Numbered from the stretch's first letter, positions 45,625 through 57,791 are shown. The stretch: 64,000 bases of DNA from Aquabacterium commune (GCF_004362855.1 NZ_SNXW01000002.1:248001-312000); one strand, 5' to 3'. Notes: generated by a model not told the origin, from the letters alone. Program-made: numbers and translations.

Positions 45625-46605
45625 ATGGACAAACTCTCGCCCTGGCTGGACGCCATCCGCACCCACACCGAATGGAGCGACTGGCTGCTGGTGCTGCTGG
45701 CCCCCCTCTTCATGCTGGTGGTGGGCGTGGAATGGTGGCGATTCCGCCATGCGAAAAGACCGGCGCCCGATGGCAGCACGCCGCCCATCTACGACCTGCG
45801 CGACTCGCTCGACAGCCTCAACCTGGGCGGCTTCTACACCCTGCTGGACGTGCTCATCGTGGTCACGCTGGTGTTGCCGGCCATGGACTGGGTTTTCGTG
45901 CACCGCCTGGGCAGCATCGGCGTCACGCCGCTGAGCTTCGCCGCGCTCTACCTGGGCGTGGAGCTCTGCTACTACGGCTTCCACCGCGCCAGCCACCGCA
46001 TCCGCTGGTTCTGGTGCGCGCACGTCGTGCACCACGGCTCGGAGTTCATGAACTTCACCGCCGCCATGCGCCAGAGCTGGCTCTACAGCTTCGCGGGCAA
46101 CTGGCTGTTCTACCTGCCCATGGTGTGGATCGGCTTCGAGCCGCGCTGGGTGCTGCTGGCCCTGTCCATCAACCTGGGCTACCAGTTCTTCGTGCACACG
46201 CAGTGGGTGGACAAGCTGCCCGCCTGGTTCGAGTTCATCTTCAACACGCCCTCGCACCACCGCGCCCACCACGGCCGCAACCCGCGCTACATCGACTGCA
46301 ACTACGGCGGCACGCTCATCGTGTTCGACCGCCTGTTCGGCAGCTTCGTGCCCGAGACCGAAGCGGTGGACTACGGCCTGGTGCGCCCCGTGCACACCCA
46401 CAACCTGCTGTGGCTGACCCTGCACGAGTGGGCCCACATGCTGCGCGACGTGCTGCGCCCGGGGCCCTGGTCCTTGCGCCTGCAGCACCTCTGGCGTCCG
46501 CCGGAGTGGGAGCGCCCCCATGCTTCGCCCAACGCACAAGCAGCGGATAATCCCCCCCATGCATCCAAACGCCCTGCTCGACCTCACGACCCAGCTCATC
46601 CGTGA
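45625..46605 (+). CDS. Sterol desaturase/fatty acid hydroxylase family membrane protein
   Basis: A 326-residue di-iron membrane hydroxylase. Histidine boxes are HRASHRIRW, HVVHHGSE near 140-150 and SHHRAHHGR near 217, as in the family. About four membrane helices surround them. The ATG at 45625 is chosen over a GTG at 45619. The last 47 bases overlap the start of the next gene in another frame. The substrate (a lipid or carotenoid) is not known. Confidence 0.86.
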   Translation: MDKLSPWLDAIRTHTEWSDWLLVLLAPLFMLVVGVEWWRFRHAKRPAPDGSTPPIYDLRDSLDSLNLGGFYTLLDVLIVVTLVLPAMDWVFVHRLGSIGVTPLSFAALYLGVELCYYGFHRASHRIRWFWCAHVVHHGSEFMNFTAAMRQSWLYSFAGNWLFYLPMVWIGFEPRWVLLALSINLGYQFFVHTQWVDKLPAWFEFIFNTPSHHRAHHGRNPRYIDCNYGGTLIVFDRLFGSFVPETEAVDYGLVRPVHTHNLLWLTLHEWAHMLRDVLRPGPWSLRLQHLWRPPEWERPHASPNAQAADNPPHASKRPARPHDPAHP

Positions 46606-47827
46606 CGTCCTCAAGCTTGACGCTCCGGCCGACAGCCTCGTCTCCTACTTCTTCCGCCAGCACAAGGCCTTAGGGCAACGCGAGCGCCACGCCCTGGCCG
46701 AAACGGCCTACGCCGTGCTGCGCCAACGCCTGCTCTGGGCCAACATGGCGCAATCGGGCCACGGTCCGCTGGAGCGCCGCATGGCGCTGCTGGCCTGGCA
46801 GGGTCTGCCCCACGTCCTGAAAAACGGCGCCACGGCCGACGAACTCGCCTGGCTGGAGCGCACCACCGCCATCGACCGCAGCACCCTGCCCGACAAGCTG
46901 CGCCACAACCTGCCCGACTGGCTGGCCAACCGCCTGCGCGACCAGCTCGGCGACGAAGGCTTCTGGGCCCTGGTGGAGACCTTCTCGGCCTCGGCGCCAC
47001 TCGACCTGCGCGTCAACACGCTCAAGGCCAAGCGCGAGGCGGTGCTCGAAACCCTGGCCGCAGCCCACATCGAGGCCCAGCCCACGCCTTACTCGCCGCT
47101 GGGCATCCGCATCCCCGGCAAGCCCGCGCTGCAGAAGATGTCGATCTACACCGACGGCCACGTCGAGGTGCAGGACGAAGGCAGCCAGCTGTTGGCCGTG
47201 CTGACGAACCCCAAGCGTGGCGAGATGGTCGTTGACTTCTGCGCCGGCGCCGGTGGCAAGACCCTTGCGCTGGGCGCGCTGATGCGCAACACCGGCCGCC
47301 TCTACGCCTTCGACGTCTCGGCGCACCGCCTGGAGAACCTCAAGCCGCGCCTGGCGCGCAGCGGGCTGTCCAACGTCTATTCCAGCCAGATCGCCCACGA
47401 GAACGACGACCGCATCAAGCGCCTGCGCGGCAAGATCGACCGCGTGCTGGTGGACGCGCCCTGCTCCGGCCTGGGCACGCTGCGCCGCAACCCCGACCTG
47501 AAGTGGCGCCAGTCACCCAAGGGCATCGACGAGCTGCAGGTCAAGCAAACGGCCATCCTGGCCAGCGCAGCGCGGCTGTTGAAGCCGGGTGGCCGCCTGG
47601 TCTATGCGACGTGCTCGATCATCCCTGACGAAAACGAAGGCATCGCCGACGCCTTCACCGCCGCCCACCCGGACTTCGTGCCGGTCAACGCGGCAGAGGC
47701 CCTGGAGGCCGCGGGCGTGGAGAACGCCGCGGGCCTCGCGTCACCAGCAGGCCACCTGCGCCTGTGGCCACACCTGCACGCCACCGATGGTTTCTACGCC
47801 GCGGTCTGGCAGAAGAAAGAGGCCTGA
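46559..47827 (+). CDS. RsmB/RsmF-type RNA (cytosine-5) methyltransferase
   Basis: A 422-residue SAM-dependent methyltransferase. The SAM motif is VDFCAGAGGKT near 222, motif IV VDAPCSGLGTLRRNPDLKW near 300 and the catalytic Cys in YATCSIIP near 347. The N-terminus resembles the NusB-like region of RsmB. It probably methylates rRNA. The ATG at 46559 lies within the end of the hydroxylase gene, an unusual 47-base overlap between unrelated functions. Confidence 0.9.
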   Translation: MHPNALLDLTTQLIRDVLKLDAPADSLVSYFFRQHKALGQRERHALAETAYAVLRQRLLWANMAQSGHGPLERRMALLAWQGLPHVLKNGATADELAWLERTTAIDRSTLPDKLRHNLPDWLANRLRDQLGDEGFWALVETFSASAPLDLRVNTLKAKREAVLETLAAAHIEAQPTPYSPLGIRIPGKPALQKMSIYTDGHVEVQDEGSQLLAVLTNPKRGEMVVDFCAGAGGKTLALGALMRNTGRLYAFDVSAHRLENLKPRLARSGLSNVYSSQIAHENDDRIKRLRGKIDRVLVDAPCSGLGTLRRNPDLKWRQSPKGIDELQVKQTAILASAARLLKPGGRLVYATCSIIPDENEGIADAFTAAHPDFVPVNAAEALEAAGVENAAGLASPAGHLRLWPHLHATDGFYAAVWQKKEA

Positions 47828-47851
47828 GGCCTCTGGAGCACGTGCGTCAGC

Positions 47852-48700
47852 TCAGAACAGGCTTTCCTTGACGTAGATGATGTCTTGCGGCATCAGCTTG
47901 TCGTTCAGGCCGGGTTCGATGATCTTGACCTCGCCCGTGGCCGGGTCGCGGCGGTGCACCTTGATGCCGCGCTGTGTGCCACGCAGGGTCAGGCCGCCGG
48001 CGTTGGCCAGGGCTTGCAGCAGGGTGGTGTCGCGCAGCAGGATCTGGGCGCCAGCGCGTTGCACCTCTCCGTACATGTAGATCTGCGGCGCGCGGTCCAC
48101 GAACAGGGTGTCGCCGTTTTGCAGCGTGAAGTCGGGCTCGGTGCCGCTGGAGGCAAACACCTTGGTGAAGTCCACTTCCTTGCGGAAGGGCTTGCCCTCG
48201 CGCACGCCCGAGATCACGACGATGTCGGAGCCCGCGCCCTGGGTGATGCCACCGGCCATCGCCATGACCTCCGACAGCTTGTTGCTGCCCGTGATCAGCG
48301 GGTAGCGGCCCGGCTTGCCCACCAGGCCCAGCACGGACACCTGGTTGGCCGTGGCGCCGATCAGCAGCACCGACACCTGCGGCTGCTTGATGAAGTTGCC
48401 GTCTTTCAGGCCGGACGCGATCTTCTTCTCGGCGTCAGACACCGAGATGCCGCCCAGCTTGATGTTGCCCAACAGTGGGTAGGAGATGGAGCCCCCTTCG
48501 TTGAGGCGAGCCTCCAGCGAGAGGTCGGGGTTCTGATAGACCGCGATGCGCACCGCGTCGCCGGGGCCCAGGATGTAGTCGTTCTGCTCGGCCGCCTGGG
48601 CCGTGGTCAGCAGGCCCGTGCCCGCGCCAGCACCCGCGGCGCACACCAAGACCACCATGGCCATCAGGGCCCGCTTGAACAACTCACGCATCCAGTTCAT
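47852..48700 (-). CDS. Polysaccharide export protein, EpsE/Wza-like
   Basis: A 282-residue exported protein. A signal peptide ends near TTAQAAEQ, then a polysaccharide biosynthesis/export domain (YILGPGDAVRIAVYQNPDLS near 37) and two SLBB-like units (VLGLVGKPGRYPL and MYGEVQRAGAQILL). No lipobox Cys is visible, unlike Wza. I choose the ATG at 48700 because AAGGA is eight bases upstream; ATG 48706 is too close. It stands apart from other export genes, so the rest of the cluster must lie elsewhere. Confidence 0.88.
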   Translation of the reverse strand: MNWMRELFKRALMAMVVLVCAAGAGAGTGLLTTAQAAEQNDYILGPGDAVRIAVYQNPDLSLEARLNEGGSISYPLLGNIKLGGISVSDAEKKIASGLKDGNFIKQPQVSVLLIGATANQVSVLGLVGKPGRYPLITGSNKLSEVMAMAGGITQGAGSDIVVISGVREGKPFRKEVDFTKVFASSGTEPDFTLQNGDTLFVDRAPQIYMYGEVQRAGAQILLRDTTLLQALANAGGLTLRGTQRGIKVHRRDPATGEVKIIEPGLNDKLMPQDIIYVKESLF

Positions 48701-48771
48701 GTCCATCTTCCTTGGTTCTCTGAAACATCTTGGCTCGGCGCATGCCTGCCGCCGTTCTGCGGGGCAATGTA

Positions 48772-51219
48772 TCACCGCGCCGTGACACCCTGGCGTGGAC
48801 CCTCGGGGGTGCCCAAGGTTCCGTGCACAGCGTCGGCACCCTCCCCCCGGATGCGGGTGAGGTAAGGCGCCACCTCGGCCGAGGGCATGGGCCGCGCGAT
48901 CAGGTAGCCCTGCACATCGTCGCAACCCAGGGCCTTGAGCATGACCAGTTGCTCGGCCGTCTCGATGCCTTCGGCGGTGGTGTCCAGGTGCAGGGCACGC
49001 GCCAGGCTGATGATGGCCGTGACCACGGCCTGGGCGTCTTCGTCGCTGTCGAGCGAGCGCACGAACATGCCATCGATCTTGAGCTTGTCCAGCGGGAAGC
49101 GGCGCAGGTAGGCCAGCGAGGAATAGCCGGTGCCGAAGTCGTCCATGGCCACGCGCACGCCGCGGCTGCGCAACGCCATCAGGGTGGCCTGGGCACCGTC
49201 GTGGTCCTCGATCAGGGCGGACTCGGTGATCTCCAACTCCAGGCGCTCGGGCGGCAGGCCGCTCATGGCCAGGGCCTCATCGACCAGCTCGATCAGTGAC
49301 GAACTGCGGAACTGCACCGCCGAGAGGTTGACGGCCACGCGCAGCGCCTCCGGCCACAGGGTGGCCAGGCGGCAGGCCTCGCGCAGCACCCAGTTGCCCA
49401 GGCTGACGATCTGACCGGTTTCTTCGGCCACGGGGATGAACTCGCCCGGGCCGATGAGGCCGCGCTCGGAATGCTGCCAGCGCACCAGGGCCTCGAAACC
49501 GATGACCTCGCCGGTGTCCAGCTTCATCTGCGGCTGGAAGTGCAGCGTGAACTGCTCGGCGGCCAGGGCGTGGCCCAGCTCCTGTTGCAGCCTGACGCGC
49601 GAGCGCGCCGTCTCGGCCATGGCCACTTCGAAAAACCGGTAGGTGTTGCGGCCAGCCGCCTTCGCCGCGTAGAGGGCCAGGTCGGCGCATTGCAGCAGGG
49701 ACTGCGGATCGCGGCCATCGCGCGGTGCCAGGGCCACGCCGATGCTGGTGCGCGACTCCAGCCGCACCTCGTCACACTGGTAGGGCTCGGACAACAGCAG
49801 CAGCAGGCGCTCGGCCAGGGCCGCGGCCTCGTGCGCTTCGGCATGGCGCCAGGTCAGCAGGGCGAACTCGTCGCCGCCCAGGCGGGCCAGCAGGTCGCCA
49901 TCGGCCACGCAGGTGGCCAGGCGCACACCCACGCGGCGCAGCAGCTGGTCGCCCACGCCATGGCCGAAGGTGTCGTTGATGTTCTTGAAGTTGTCCAGGT
50001 CGATGAAGAGCAGCGCACAGGGCCGCGGGTCCTGGCGCTGGCCGTGGCTCTCGCCCAGGCGGCCCAGCTCGGTGCTGAAGCGGTGGCGGTTGGCCAGGCC
50101 GGTCAGCGCGTCCTGGTTGGCCAGGCGGGCCAGCTCTTCGCGGGCCTGGCGGTTCTGGGTGATGTCCGAGCCCACGCCGCGCCAGCCGGCAGCGCGGCCG
50201 CGGTCGTCGTGCAGCGGCTTGGCCGACATCGACCACCAGCGCAGCTCGTGCCCCACCGTGACGGGCATTTCCAGATCGCGGAAAGGCTGGCCCATGCGGA
50301 TGCAGCTGGTCATGCGGCCCAGGGCCTGGGCGGCCGCGGCATCGTCGGGCGGCGACATGTGGCCCAGCAGCTCCAGGAAGGGCTGTTGCAGCAGCTGGCG
50401 TTGCGGCAGGCCGAAGGACTCGGCCAGGCGCGCCGACACGTGGCGCAGGTGGCCCGAGGGGGAAATTTCCCAGAGCCAGTCGGAGGCGTGCTCTTCGAAG
50501 TCACGCAGCAGCAGGTCGATGAGCTGCTTCTGGCGGTCGGTTTCGGAGTCGGCGCGCAGTCGGCTCATGAAGGTGCGGCCATTGGCGAACACGACGCCGA
50601 ACATGACGGTGCTGTAAACCAGCAGCAGCAGCATGAGGGAGTGGCCGGTGGCGTAGTCCGAGCGCAGCAGCCCGACCACGCCGCCCGCGCCCAGGGTCAG
50701 CACGAAGGTCCAGGCCGCCGGCACCATGGGGCTGAGCATGAAGGCGCCGCTGCAGATCATGCCGACCACCACGGTGCCGATCAGCAGGGCCTGGCTGGGG
50801 TCGCTGTGCGGGAAGACCATGGCCGGCATCACCGTCCACATCGCACCGAACACGAAAACCTGCACGACGATCTGGCGGCCCGCGCCGAACACCGCCACCG
50901 GGCGGTGGCCATGGGTGTAGAGCTGGCGCCACCACACGAAGGCGATGGGCAGGGCGACGGTCACGGCGATGCCCCAGACCGTCAGCCACAGGTGGGGCAG
51001 GCGGTCCCACAGCACGCCGCACATCACCAGGGTGTTGACCGCATTGCCCACCGCGATGAGGGGCAGCAGGTTGAGCAGGGCCTGGACCTGGCGCGCACGG
51101 AAGTACCGGGCCTGAGGCCCGTCAACGGCCTCATCGGGGATCACGTCGTGCAGCCATTGCGCGACGCGGGACTTCCAAAGGCTGGACCAGGATCGCTGAG
51201 GGTGGGACATCCCTGTCAT
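48772..51219 (-). CDS. Membrane PAS-GGDEF-EAL protein (c-di-GMP turnover)
   Basis: About 815 residues. Seven or so hydrophobic segments (about 40-225) form a membrane sensor; a PAS domain follows (about 240-360), then GGDEF with the intact RLGGDEF motif, and EAL with FEALVRWQH and DDFGTGYSS. Both catalytic domains look intact, so it may make or degrade c-di-GMP. The start is uncertain: ATG at 51219 or 51210, both ahead of the first helix; the open frame runs to 51321. Confidence 0.88.
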   Translation of the reverse strand: MTGMSHPQRSWSSLWKSRVAQWLHDVIPDEAVDGPQARYFRARQVQALLNLLPLIAVGNAVNTLVMCGVLWDRLPHLWLTVWGIAVTVALPIAFVWWRQLYTHGHRPVAVFGAGRQIVVQVFVFGAMWTVMPAMVFPHSDPSQALLIGTVVVGMICSGAFMLSPMVPAAWTFVLTLGAGGVVGLLRSDYATGHSLMLLLLVYSTVMFGVVFANGRTFMSRLRADSETDRQKQLIDLLLRDFEEHASDWLWEISPSGHLRHVSARLAESFGLPQRQLLQQPFLELLGHMSPPDDAAAAQALGRMTSCIRMGQPFRDLEMPVTVGHELRWWSMSAKPLHDDRGRAAGWRGVGSDITQNRQAREELARLANQDALTGLANRHRFSTELGRLGESHGQRQDPRPCALLFIDLDNFKNINDTFGHGVGDQLLRRVGVRLATCVADGDLLARLGGDEFALLTWRHAEAHEAAALAERLLLLLSEPYQCDEVRLESRTSIGVALAPRDGRDPQSLLQCADLALYAAKAAGRNTYRFFEVAMAETARSRVRLQQELGHALAAEQFTLHFQPQMKLDTGEVIGFEALVRWQHSERGLIGPGEFIPVAEETGQIVSLGNWVLREACRLATLWPEALRVAVNLSAVQFRSSSLIELVDEALAMSGLPPERLELEITESALIEDHDGAQATLMALRSRGVRVAMDDFGTGYSSLAYLRRFPLDKLKIDGMFVRSLDSDEDAQAVVTAIISLARALHLDTTAEGIETAEQLVMLKALGCDDVQGYLIARPMPSAEVAPYLTRIRGEGADAVHGTLGTPEGPRQGVTAR

Positions 51220-51404
51220 GGACTGCAAATGTAGAAACAGGCTTTGCAAGATCGGCCGTGCCGCGGAAAACTTGACTTGTTCCGTGGCACTGGCCGCATG
51301 CATCGCCCAGCGGCATGCCATGGTGCCACAGCGCTGGCGTCACGGCAGATCGCGTACCATCTGCGGCTCATTGCATCCCGCGCTGACCCCAGCCACTGCC
51401 GCCC

Positions 51405-53750
<2,346 letters not shown>

Positions 53751-53769
53751 TCGGCACTGATCGGCCCGC

Positions 53770-54663
53770 ATGACCCAGGCAGCCCAGCCCCGCAACGTCG
53801 CCATCGGTTACGCCGCCGCGCTGGGCACGGTGGCCATCTGGGCGGGCTTCATCCTGATCGCGCGGCTGGGCGGCAAGAGCGCCCTGACCGGCTGGGACAT
53901 CGTGGCGCTGCGCCTGGGCACGGCGGCGATCATCCTGCTGCCGTTTTCGCTGAAGCTGCCGCCCGGCACCTGGCGCGACGCGCGGCTGTGGACGCTCTCC
54001 ATCATCGGCGGCGTGGTCTTCCTGATCCTGGCCTACGCGGGCTTCAAGCTCGCGCCCGCGGCACACGGCGGCATCCTCATGCCGGGCATGCAGCCCTTCC
54101 TGGTGACGGGCCTGGCCTGGCTGCTGCTGGGCACGCGCCCGCCGCGTCAGCGCGTGCTGTCGCTGATGCCGATTGCCCTGGGCGTGGCCTGCGTGGCCTA
54201 CCCGGTGGTCACGGGCCATCACACGGGCCCCTCCACCCTGCCGGGCGACCTGATGCTGCTGAGTGCGGGCATCGCCTGGGCCACGTACAGCGTGCTGGTG
54301 AAAAAGTGGGTCTATGACGCCTGGCTGCTGACGCGCTTCGTGGCGCTGGCCTCGACGCTGCTGTTCATGCCCGTTTACTGGCTGTGGCTGCCCAAAGGCC
54401 TGGACCAGGTGCCTTGGTCGATGCTGGTGCTGCAGGCGCTGTACCAGGGCATCGGGCCGACCATCGTGGCCATGATCCTGTTCCTCAAGGCGGTGGCCAT
54501 CCTGGGGGCCGAACGCATGGGCGCGCTGGTCGCGCTGGTGCCGGTGCTGGCCGGGCTGGGGGCGGTGCCCCTGCTGGACGAGCCGCTGACGCCCTGGCTG
54601 GTGGCGGGGCTGGCGCTGGTGTCGCTGGGGGCGTGGCTGGCTTCGCGGCCGGTGCGGGGCTGA
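53770..54663 (+). CDS. EamA/DMT family transporter
   Basis: A 297-residue inner-membrane transporter of the drug/metabolite superfamily with ten predicted helices arranged as two EamA repeats (first about 12-140, second about 155-290). Substrate unknown. It starts 19 bases after maeB. Its C-terminus (ASRPVRG) is followed directly by the 21-bp repeat region. Confidence 0.88.
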   Translation: MTQAAQPRNVAIGYAAALGTVAIWAGFILIARLGGKSALTGWDIVALRLGTAAIILLPFSLKLPPGTWRDARLWTLSIIGGVVFLILAYAGFKLAPAAHGGILMPGMQPFLVTGLAWLLLGTRPPRQRVLSLMPIALGVACVAYPVVTGHHTGPSTLPGDLMLLSAGIAWATYSVLVKKWVYDAWLLTRFVALASTLLFMPVYWLWLPKGLDQVPWSMLVLQALYQGIGPTIVAMILFLKAVAILGAERMGALVALVPVLAGLGAVPLLDEPLTPWLVAGLALVSLGAWLASRPVRG

Positions 54664-55125
54664 GGGGCCTGCCAACGGGGCGCTGGGGCTTGGGTGGCGC
54701 TGAAAGTGGCAGCGTTGGCGCTTGGAGCGGCAGCGTCGGCACTTTCAACGGCGGCGTCCGCGCTTTTTGCGACAGCCATGCCGCTTTGAACGGCAGCGGA
54801 CTCGCTTTTTGCGACAGCGTTGTCGCTTTTCACGACAACGCTTGGGTCACGCCGTGCCATCCGTGCCCCAAAAAGGGGCGATGGTGGCGCCTCAAGCGGC
54901 AGTGGACTCGCTTTTCGCGACACGGCCCTCGCTTTTCGCGACAACGCTGCCGCTTTTTGCGGCAGGAGATGGGTCAGCGAGGGTGGCGGGTGGCGCTTGG
55001 GGTCTCAGCGATGCGCCAAGTGGCCCAAAACACTGGGCGTGACACGCTTGTGATCAGCGAAAATCGCCCACTTTCCGGGCCACTGGCCCCGACAACGACA
55101 CTCCGAAGAACGACAGGCGCAGCAC
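54664..55125. other. Non-genic 462-base region before the restriction cassette
   Basis: No convincing gene is present, although several frames stay open because of the repeat structure. It holds an array of 21-bp repeats (54698-54971) and then about 150 bases of ordinary sequence leading to hsdM. The region marks the left boundary of the type I restriction locus. Confidence 0.75.
54698..54971. repeat. Array of degenerate 21-bp tandem repeats
   Basis: Units start at 54698, 54719, 54740, 54761, 54782, 54803 and 54824, exactly 21 bp apart, then after a 43-bp interruption (two periods plus one base) at 54888, 54909, 54930 and 54951. The consensus is CGCTTTTnGCGRCAGCG plus four variable bases. 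Many units carry a dyad, best in GCGTTGTCG/CGACAACGC at 54817-54841 with a seven-base loop. The 21-bp period equals two helical turns and also seven codons, so both protein-binding sites and a decayed heptad-coding sequence are possible. Confidence 0.85.
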
Positions 55126-56586
55126 GTGTTTGAGCAGACTTTCAAGAACATCGACGACATCCTGCACAAGGACGCAGGCTGCACCAGCGAGCTGGACTAC
55201 ACCGAGCAATCCTCCTGGCTGCTGTTCCTGAAGTACCTGGAAGCGCTGGAGCAGGACAAGGCCAACGAAGCCCTGCTGGAAGGCCGAACCCACGAGCCCC
55301 TGCTGCACGAGGTGTTCCGCTGGGGCAACTGGGCAGCGCCCAAAACACCGGAAGGCAAGCCCGACCACCACGCCGCCATGACCGGCGACGACCTGCGCGA
55401 CTTCGTCAACACCAAGCTCTTCCCCTACCTGGCCGAGTTCAAGCGGCGCGCCAGCGGCCCCAACACCATCGAGTACAAGATCGGCGAGGTCTTCAGCGAG
55501 ATCAAGAACAAGGTGCAGAGCGGCTACAACCTGCGCGATGTGATCGACCGGGTCGATGAACTGCAGTTCAGGTCACAGACCGAGAAACACGAGCTCTCGC
55601 ACCTGTACGAAGCCAAGATCAAGAACATGGGCAACGCCGGGCGCAACGGCGGCGAGTACTACACGCCCCGCCCGCTGATTCGCGCCATGATCGAGGTGCT
55701 GCAACCCCGCATTGGCGAACGCATCTACGACGGGGCCTGCGGCTCGGCCGGCTTTCTTTGCGAGGCCTTCGATTACCTGCGCCAACGGGCCACCAGCACC
55801 GACGACCTGGCCACGCTGCAAACGCGCACCTTCTACGGCAAGGAGAAGAAGAGCCTGGCCTACGTGATCGGGATCATGAACATGATCCTGCACGGCATCG
55901 AGGCGCCCAACATCGTCCACACCAACACCCTGGGCGAGAACATCAACGACATCCAGGACAAGGACCGCTTCGATGTGATCTTGGCGAACCCGCCCTTTGG
56001 CGGCAAAGAGCGCAAAGAGGTGCAGCAGAACTTCCCCATCAAGACGGGCGAAACCGCCTTCTTGTTCATGCAGCACTTCGTCAAGAGCCTCAAGGCCGGC
56101 GGGCGGGCGGCCATCGTCATCAAGAACACGTTTCTGAGCAACACCGACAACGCCAGCGTGAGCCTGCGCAAGCTGCTGCTGGAAAGCTGCAACCTGCACA
56201 CGGTGCTGGACTGCCCGAGCGGCACGTTTCAGGGCGCGGGCGTGAAAACGGTGGTGCTGTTTTTTGAGAAGGGCGCGCCCACGCGGCAGGTGTGGTTCTA
56301 CCAGCTGAACCCGGGGCGCAGCCTGGGCAAGACCAACCCTTTGAACGACGACGACCTGAAGGACTTTGTGGCGCGGCAGCGGGGGTTTGAGGCGTCGGCG
56401 CAGAGTTGGTCTGTGGACGTGGCGGCGCTGGACGCCAGCACCTGGGATTTGTCGGTGAAGAACCCGGATGGCGGCGAGGTGGTGAGGTTGCGGACGCCAG
56501 CTGAGATCTTGGATGAGATTGAGGCGTTGGATGCGGAGAGTGCGGCGGGGGTGTTGGCGGCGATCAGGAGGTTGGTGACCAAATGA
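55126..56586 (+). CDS. hsdM: Type I restriction-modification system methyltransferase subunit
   Basis: A 486-residue M subunit. HsdM_N covers about 1-130; the N6-adenine methyltransferase domain has YYTPRPLI near 178, motif I DGACGSAGF at 202-210 and the catalytic NPPF at 288-291. The start is a GTG at 55126. The stop overlaps the hsdS ATG (ATGA). It methylates adenine at the site set by HsdS and forms part of the restriction complex. The last ~40 codons are unusually G-rich compared with the rest. Confidence 0.95.
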   Translation: MFEQTFKNIDDILHKDAGCTSELDYTEQSSWLLFLKYLEALEQDKANEALLEGRTHEPLLHEVFRWGNWAAPKTPEGKPDHHAAMTGDDLRDFVNTKLFPYLAEFKRRASGPNTIEYKIGEVFSEIKNKVQSGYNLRDVIDRVDELQFRSQTEKHELSHLYEAKIKNMGNAGRNGGEYYTPRPLIRAMIEVLQPRIGERIYDGACGSAGFLCEAFDYLRQRATSTDDLATLQTRTFYGKEKKSLAYVIGIMNMILHGIEAPNIVHTNTLGENINDIQDKDRFDVILANPPFGGKERKEVQQNFPIKTGETAFLFMQHFVKSLKAGGRAAIVIKNTFLSNTDNASVSLRKLLLESCNLHTVLDCPSGTFQGAGVKTVVLFFEKGAPTRQVWFYQLNPGRSLGKTNPLNDDDLKDFVARQRGFEASAQSWSVDVAALDASTWDLSVKNPDGGEVVRLRTPAEILDEIEALDAESAAGVLAAIRRLVTK

Positions 56587-57791
56587 ACAACTGGACTTCT
56601 GCCCGACTTGCCGACATCACGTCAAAGATTGGAAGTGGTGCCACTCCGCTTGGTGGAGAGCAGGCTTACAAGGATCAAGGCATTGCGCTGATCCGAAGTT
56701 TGAATGTCCATGACGGTGAGTTCAGGTGGCGCGACCTCGCATTTCTCGATCAGGGCCAGGCAGATCGGCTGAACAACGTGTCGGTTGAACGCGGCGATGT
56801 TTTGTTGAACATCACGGGCGCATCGATCGCTCGGTGCTGCGTAGTTCCTGATGAGGCATTGCCAGCCCGTGTGAATCAGCATGTATCGATCCTTCGTGCC
56901 CGCAAAGACGTTGTTCTTCCGCAGTTTCTTCAATATCAACTAATTGCTCCGGACACCAAAGCCAACCTGATCGATGTTGGAGAGGGGGCGGGATCAACGC
57001 GACAGGCACTGACAAAAGCTCAGCTTCAAGCCATCCTCATTCAGTTGCCAGCTTCGCTGGGCGAGCAACACCGCATCGTCACCATCCTCGACGAAGCCTT
57101 CGAAGGCATCGCCACCGCCAAGGCCCATGCCGAGCAGAACCTGCGCAATGCCAAGTCACTGATCACGACTCGATTGGCTCAGCTTTTCAGACCTGATGGC
57201 GACATGGTTCGTTTGGCTGATCTCGCAATCTCCATATCTGACGGTGACCACGCGCCTCCACCGAAGGCCAGCGCTGGCGTGCCATTCATCACCATATCGA
57301 ACATCAACAAAGAGTCCAGACAGATCGATTTTTCCGAGACCTTTTTGGTGTCGCAAGCGTACTTCGACGAACTCAAAACACATAGGCGTCCGCAGCCGGG
57401 TGATGTTCTGTACACAGTGACCGGGTCGTTCGGCATCCCGGTGCTGATTGAGGAAGATCGCGCGTTCTGCTTCCAGCGGCACATTGGCTTGGTCCGCCCA
57501 AAGCCTGATGTGGATGGCAAGTGGTTGAGCTATGCCCTGCTGTCGCCCATGGCGTTTGCTCAGGCTGATGCTGGCGCGACCGGAACAGCGCAGAGAACCG
57601 TGTCACTCAATGTGCTGAGGAACATGCAAATGCCAAAGCTGTCCATCGAAGAGCAGCGATATCAAGCAAAGGGGCTGGATGCCTTGGCTGCTGAGGTTGC
57701 CCGGTTAGCGTCCATCTACCAACGCAAACTCACCGCCCTCACCGAACTCCAGCAATCCCTCCTGCACCAGGCCTTCACCGGCCAGTTGTGA
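56583..57791 (+). CDS. hsdS: Type I restriction system specificity subunit
   Basis: A 402-residue S subunit. TRD1 spans about 5-155; the central conserved helix about 158-203 (LGEQHRIVTILDEAFEGI); TRD2 about 205-352; and the second conserved helix 353-402. TRD1 and TRD2 show clearly lower G+C and different codon use than the conserved parts, as expected for target domains exchanged by transfer. Recognition sequence cannot be read from sequence alone. It overlaps hsdM by 4 bp. Confidence 0.94.
   Translation: MNNWTSARLADITSKIGSGATPLGGEQAYKDQGIALIRSLNVHDGEFRWRDLAFLDQGQADRLNNVSVERGDVLLNITGASIARCCVVPDEALPARVNQHVSILRARKDVVLPQFLQYQLIAPDTKANLIDVGEGAGSTRQALTKAQLQAILIQLPASLGEQHRIVTILDEAFEGIATAKAHAEQNLRNAKSLITTRLAQLFRPDGDMVRLADLAISISDGDHAPPPKASAGVPFITISNINKESRQIDFSETFLVSQAYFDELKTHRRPQPGDVLYTVTGSFGIPVLIEEDRAFCFQRHIGLVRPKPDVDGKWLSYALLSPMAFAQADAGATGTAQRTVSLNVLRNMQMPKLSIEEQRYQAKGLDALAAEVARLASIYQRKLTALTELQQSLLHQAFTGQL

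Noticed and set aside
54375-54944. Minus-strand frame with heptad repeats (AVAKSES-like)
   Set aside because: The heptads follow directly from the 21-bp DNA period, the frame overlaps the EamA gene, and no ribosome site supports it. Kept only as a possibility in the repeat finding.
54722-55042. Plus-strand 106-codon frame reading RFLRQRC-like repeats
   Set aside because: Other frames of the same array are equally open; composition is extreme and there is no start signal.
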